Positions 45,224 to 46,279 of a DNA stretch of 46,279 nt are shown piece after piece. The DNA lies in assembly GCA_002690945.1 (NCBI GenBank), contig NZGL01000007.1, positions 43,624 through 89,902 on the forward strand, in the 5' to 3' direction. The stretch's first letter is position 1, and each line of letters opens with the position of its first letter. The translations under genes and the position numbers were made by a program. The notes below the pieces were generated by a model. It worked only from the letters and a program-made list of their open reading frames with translations. It searched no databases and was not told where the DNA came from. The DNA is from Gammaproteobacteria bacterium (lineage in GTDB: Bacteria > Pseudomonadota > Gammaproteobacteria > Magnimaribacterales > TMED112).

Positions 45224-45314
45224 TGGCGGAGAGACAGGGATTCGAACCCTGGAAGCCCTATTAAGGCTTGCTGGTTTTCAAGACCAGTGCATTCAACCGC
45301 TCTGCCATCTCTCC
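45224..45314 (-). tRNA. tRNA-Ser, anticodon TGA
   Basis: The minus strand folds as a class II tRNA of 91 bases: a 7-bp acceptor stem (GGAGAGA with TCTCTCC), discriminator G and an encoded CCA at 45226-45224. It has anticodon stem CTGGT/ACCAG with loop CTTGAAA, a long variable arm (GCCTTAATAGGGC) and TPsiC loop GGTTCGAATCC. The anticodon TGA at 45280-45278 reads UCA and other UCN codons. Confidence 0.97.
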
Positions 45315-45355
45315 AATGAGAAAATATTATACGAAAAATAAACAGGAAAGGTATT

Positions 45356-46147
45356 TTAGTATCTGAAATGTTTTATCTTTTCACCGCTCTTGCCTATTTC
45401 AGTCATGGCCTTAATGCCAATATCTAAATGCTTTTGCGACCACTCTGATGTAACCTTTTTATCTGATGCTTCAGTCTTTACACCCTCAGGTGTAGTTGGA
45501 ACATCAGAAACAAGCAATAAAGCGCCTCTAGCGATTTCATTGTAATGTCCAGCTATAAAGATAGTTGCAACTTCCATATCAATACCAATAGCAGTACTCT
45601 TCTTAAGCTTTTTAAGAAAGACCTTATCATGCTCCCATAAACGTCTATTAGTCGTGTAAATTACACCTGTTCTATAATCACATTCAGCTTCAACAATTTT
45701 TTCAGAAATAAACTTGTGCAGTTTAAAAGATGGAAGTGCTGGTACTTCAGGAGGAAAATAATCATTACTTGTTCCCTCTCCTCTAATAGCAGCTATTGGC
45801 AGAATAAAGTTGCCTATCTCGGAAGCATCTTTTAGTCCTCCACACTTTCCTAAAAACAGAACTCCACCTTTAGGGTTTTTAGCGGTTAGAAGATCCATGA
45901 TCAAGGCGGCATTAGGAGAACCTATACCGAAATTTATAATGCTGAGCCCATCTTTATTAGTAGCACTTTGCATAGGCTTACCTTCCCCTTTGACTTCAAC
46001 ATCAAACTTTTCTGCAAAGGCAGTGACATAATCTTTGAAATTAGTAAGAAGAATGGTGTCTCCAAACTCATCTATTTGCGTACCGGTATACCTCGGTAAC
46101 CAGTTTTCTGCGATTTTTAACTTCTCAACCATAAATTGGTGAAGCAT
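45356..46147 (-). CDS. amn: AMP nucleosidase, short form
   Basis: A 263-residue member of the nucleoside phosphorylase superfamily that splits AMP into adenine and ribose-5-phosphate. Recognised from NFGIGSPNAALIMDLL, FLGKCGGL, EGTSNDYFPPEVPALPSF and the purine-site DMEVATIFIAG followed by LLLVSDVP. It corresponds only to the catalytic half of the E. coli enzyme (about 484 residues) and lacks its N-terminal regulatory domain; free-standing short forms are known in other bacteria. Start ATG 46147; ATG 46132 is an alternative. It follows gcvP by 28 bases on the same strand. Confidence 0.9.
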   Translation of the reverse strand: MLHQFMVEKLKIAENWLPRYTGTQIDEFGDTILLTNFKDYVTAFAEKFDVEVKGEGKPMQSATNKDGLSIINFGIGSPNAALIMDLLTAKNPKGGVLFLGKCGGLKDASEIGNFILPIAAIRGEGTSNDYFPPEVPALPSFKLHKFISEKIVEAECDYRTGVIYTTNRRLWEHDKVFLKKLKKSTAIGIDMEVATIFIAGHYNEIARGALLLVSDVPTTPEGVKTEASDKKVTSEWSQKHLDIGIKAMTEIGKSGEKIKHFRY

Positions 46148-46175
46148 GATAGCAGATTAATAGGAAAAGGGAAGC

Positions 46176-46279
46176 TTATTTCAGGTCTTTGATGTCTGGG
46201 CAGGTACAGACTAAATTACGATCACCATAGGCATTATCCACTCTTCCGACCGGAGGCCAGTACTTTTGTTGTTTAGTTT
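46176..46279 (-). CDS. gcvP: Glycine dehydrogenase (decarboxylating), C-terminal end only
   Basis: The last 33 codons of a gene whose start lies beyond the window. The frame ends in [19 protein letters not shown] followed by CTCP and a TAA at 46178-46176. The [11 protein letters not shown]-x-YGDRNL-x-C-x-CP ending is characteristic of the P protein of the glycine cleavage system, which decarboxylates glycine onto the H protein lipoyl group. It is too short to judge anything else. Confidence 0.93.
   Translation of the reverse strand, partial: TKQQKYWPPVGRVDNAYGDRNLVCTCPDIKDLK

Noticed and set aside
1-46279. Mobile elements, prophage or CRISPR
   Set aside because: No transposase, integrase, phage or Cas-like protein and no regularly spaced direct repeats were seen; the repeats found are short in-frame tandem duplications.

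Overview
The window reads as a stretch of a compact, AT-rich chromosome from a marine-type gammaproteobacterium. The gene set is gammaproteobacterial: isocitrate lyase, a complete Na+-translocating NADH:quinone oxidoreductase (NQR) with ApbE and NqrM, NfuA, a CsiV-like protein, EtfAB with ETF:quinone oxidoreductase, Lol and Lpx genes, and DUF1285. Genes sit a few bases apart or overlap, many through ATGA or TTGA junctions, and no gene-free stretch reaches 300 bases. This is consistent with a streamlined pelagic lineage such as SAR86 or a relative, but the taxonomy is an inference. I see no insertion sequence, phage, integron or CRISPR array.

Layout. 1-1248: end of isocitrate lyase and its terminator. 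1264-4797: a possible 26-residue membrane peptide, then two tandem FG-GAP/VCBS lipoproteins. 4800-15482 (minus): one tight gene string running acyl-CoA dehydrogenase pair, long-form GAPDH, nqrABCDEF, apbE, nqrM. The 52-residue nqrM is easily missed. 15577-18638: csiV-like gene facing nfuA, then etfA and etfB on the minus strand. 18706-22511 (plus): ETF:quinone oxidoreductase, a DUF885 metallopeptidase-like protein and a small membrane-anchored unknown. 22518-33371 (minus): a ten-gene string trpS-hemH-aldehyde dehydrogenase-Lol permease-lolD-msbA/lpxK fusion-kdsB-murB-lysE-DUF1285, mainly for building the envelope. 33418-41092: DUF349 protein, HSL-type esterase, AGMO-like membrane hydroxylase, SixA-type phosphatase, DUF3445 haem N-demethylase, FMO-type monooxygenase and Na+:alanine symporter. 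41163-45136 (minus): exported proteins and lipoproteins plus a 5'-nucleotidase. 45224-46279 (minus): tRNA-Ser(UGA), a short AMP nucleosidase and the 3' end of gcvP.

How it fits together. Fatty-acid or other acyl-CoA oxidation (acyl-CoA dehydrogenases, EtfAB, ETF-QO), the glyoxylate shunt (isocitrate lyase) and GAPDH all yield reducing equivalents. NQR turns NADH oxidation into a sodium gradient that the Na+:alanine symporter could use. The minus-strand envelope string contains KDO activation (KdsB), lipid A phosphorylation and flipping (MsbA-LpxK), lipoprotein release (Lol) and peptidoglycan precursor synthesis (MurB).

Most notable observations: an MsbA-LpxK gene fusion; a murB gene split by an apparent one-base frameshift in an eight-base homopolymer; an NqrM with three rather than four cysteines; two paralogous small lipoproteins that share their promoter region as well as their coding sequence; and six convergent gene pairs that all abut or overlap with no room for a terminator.
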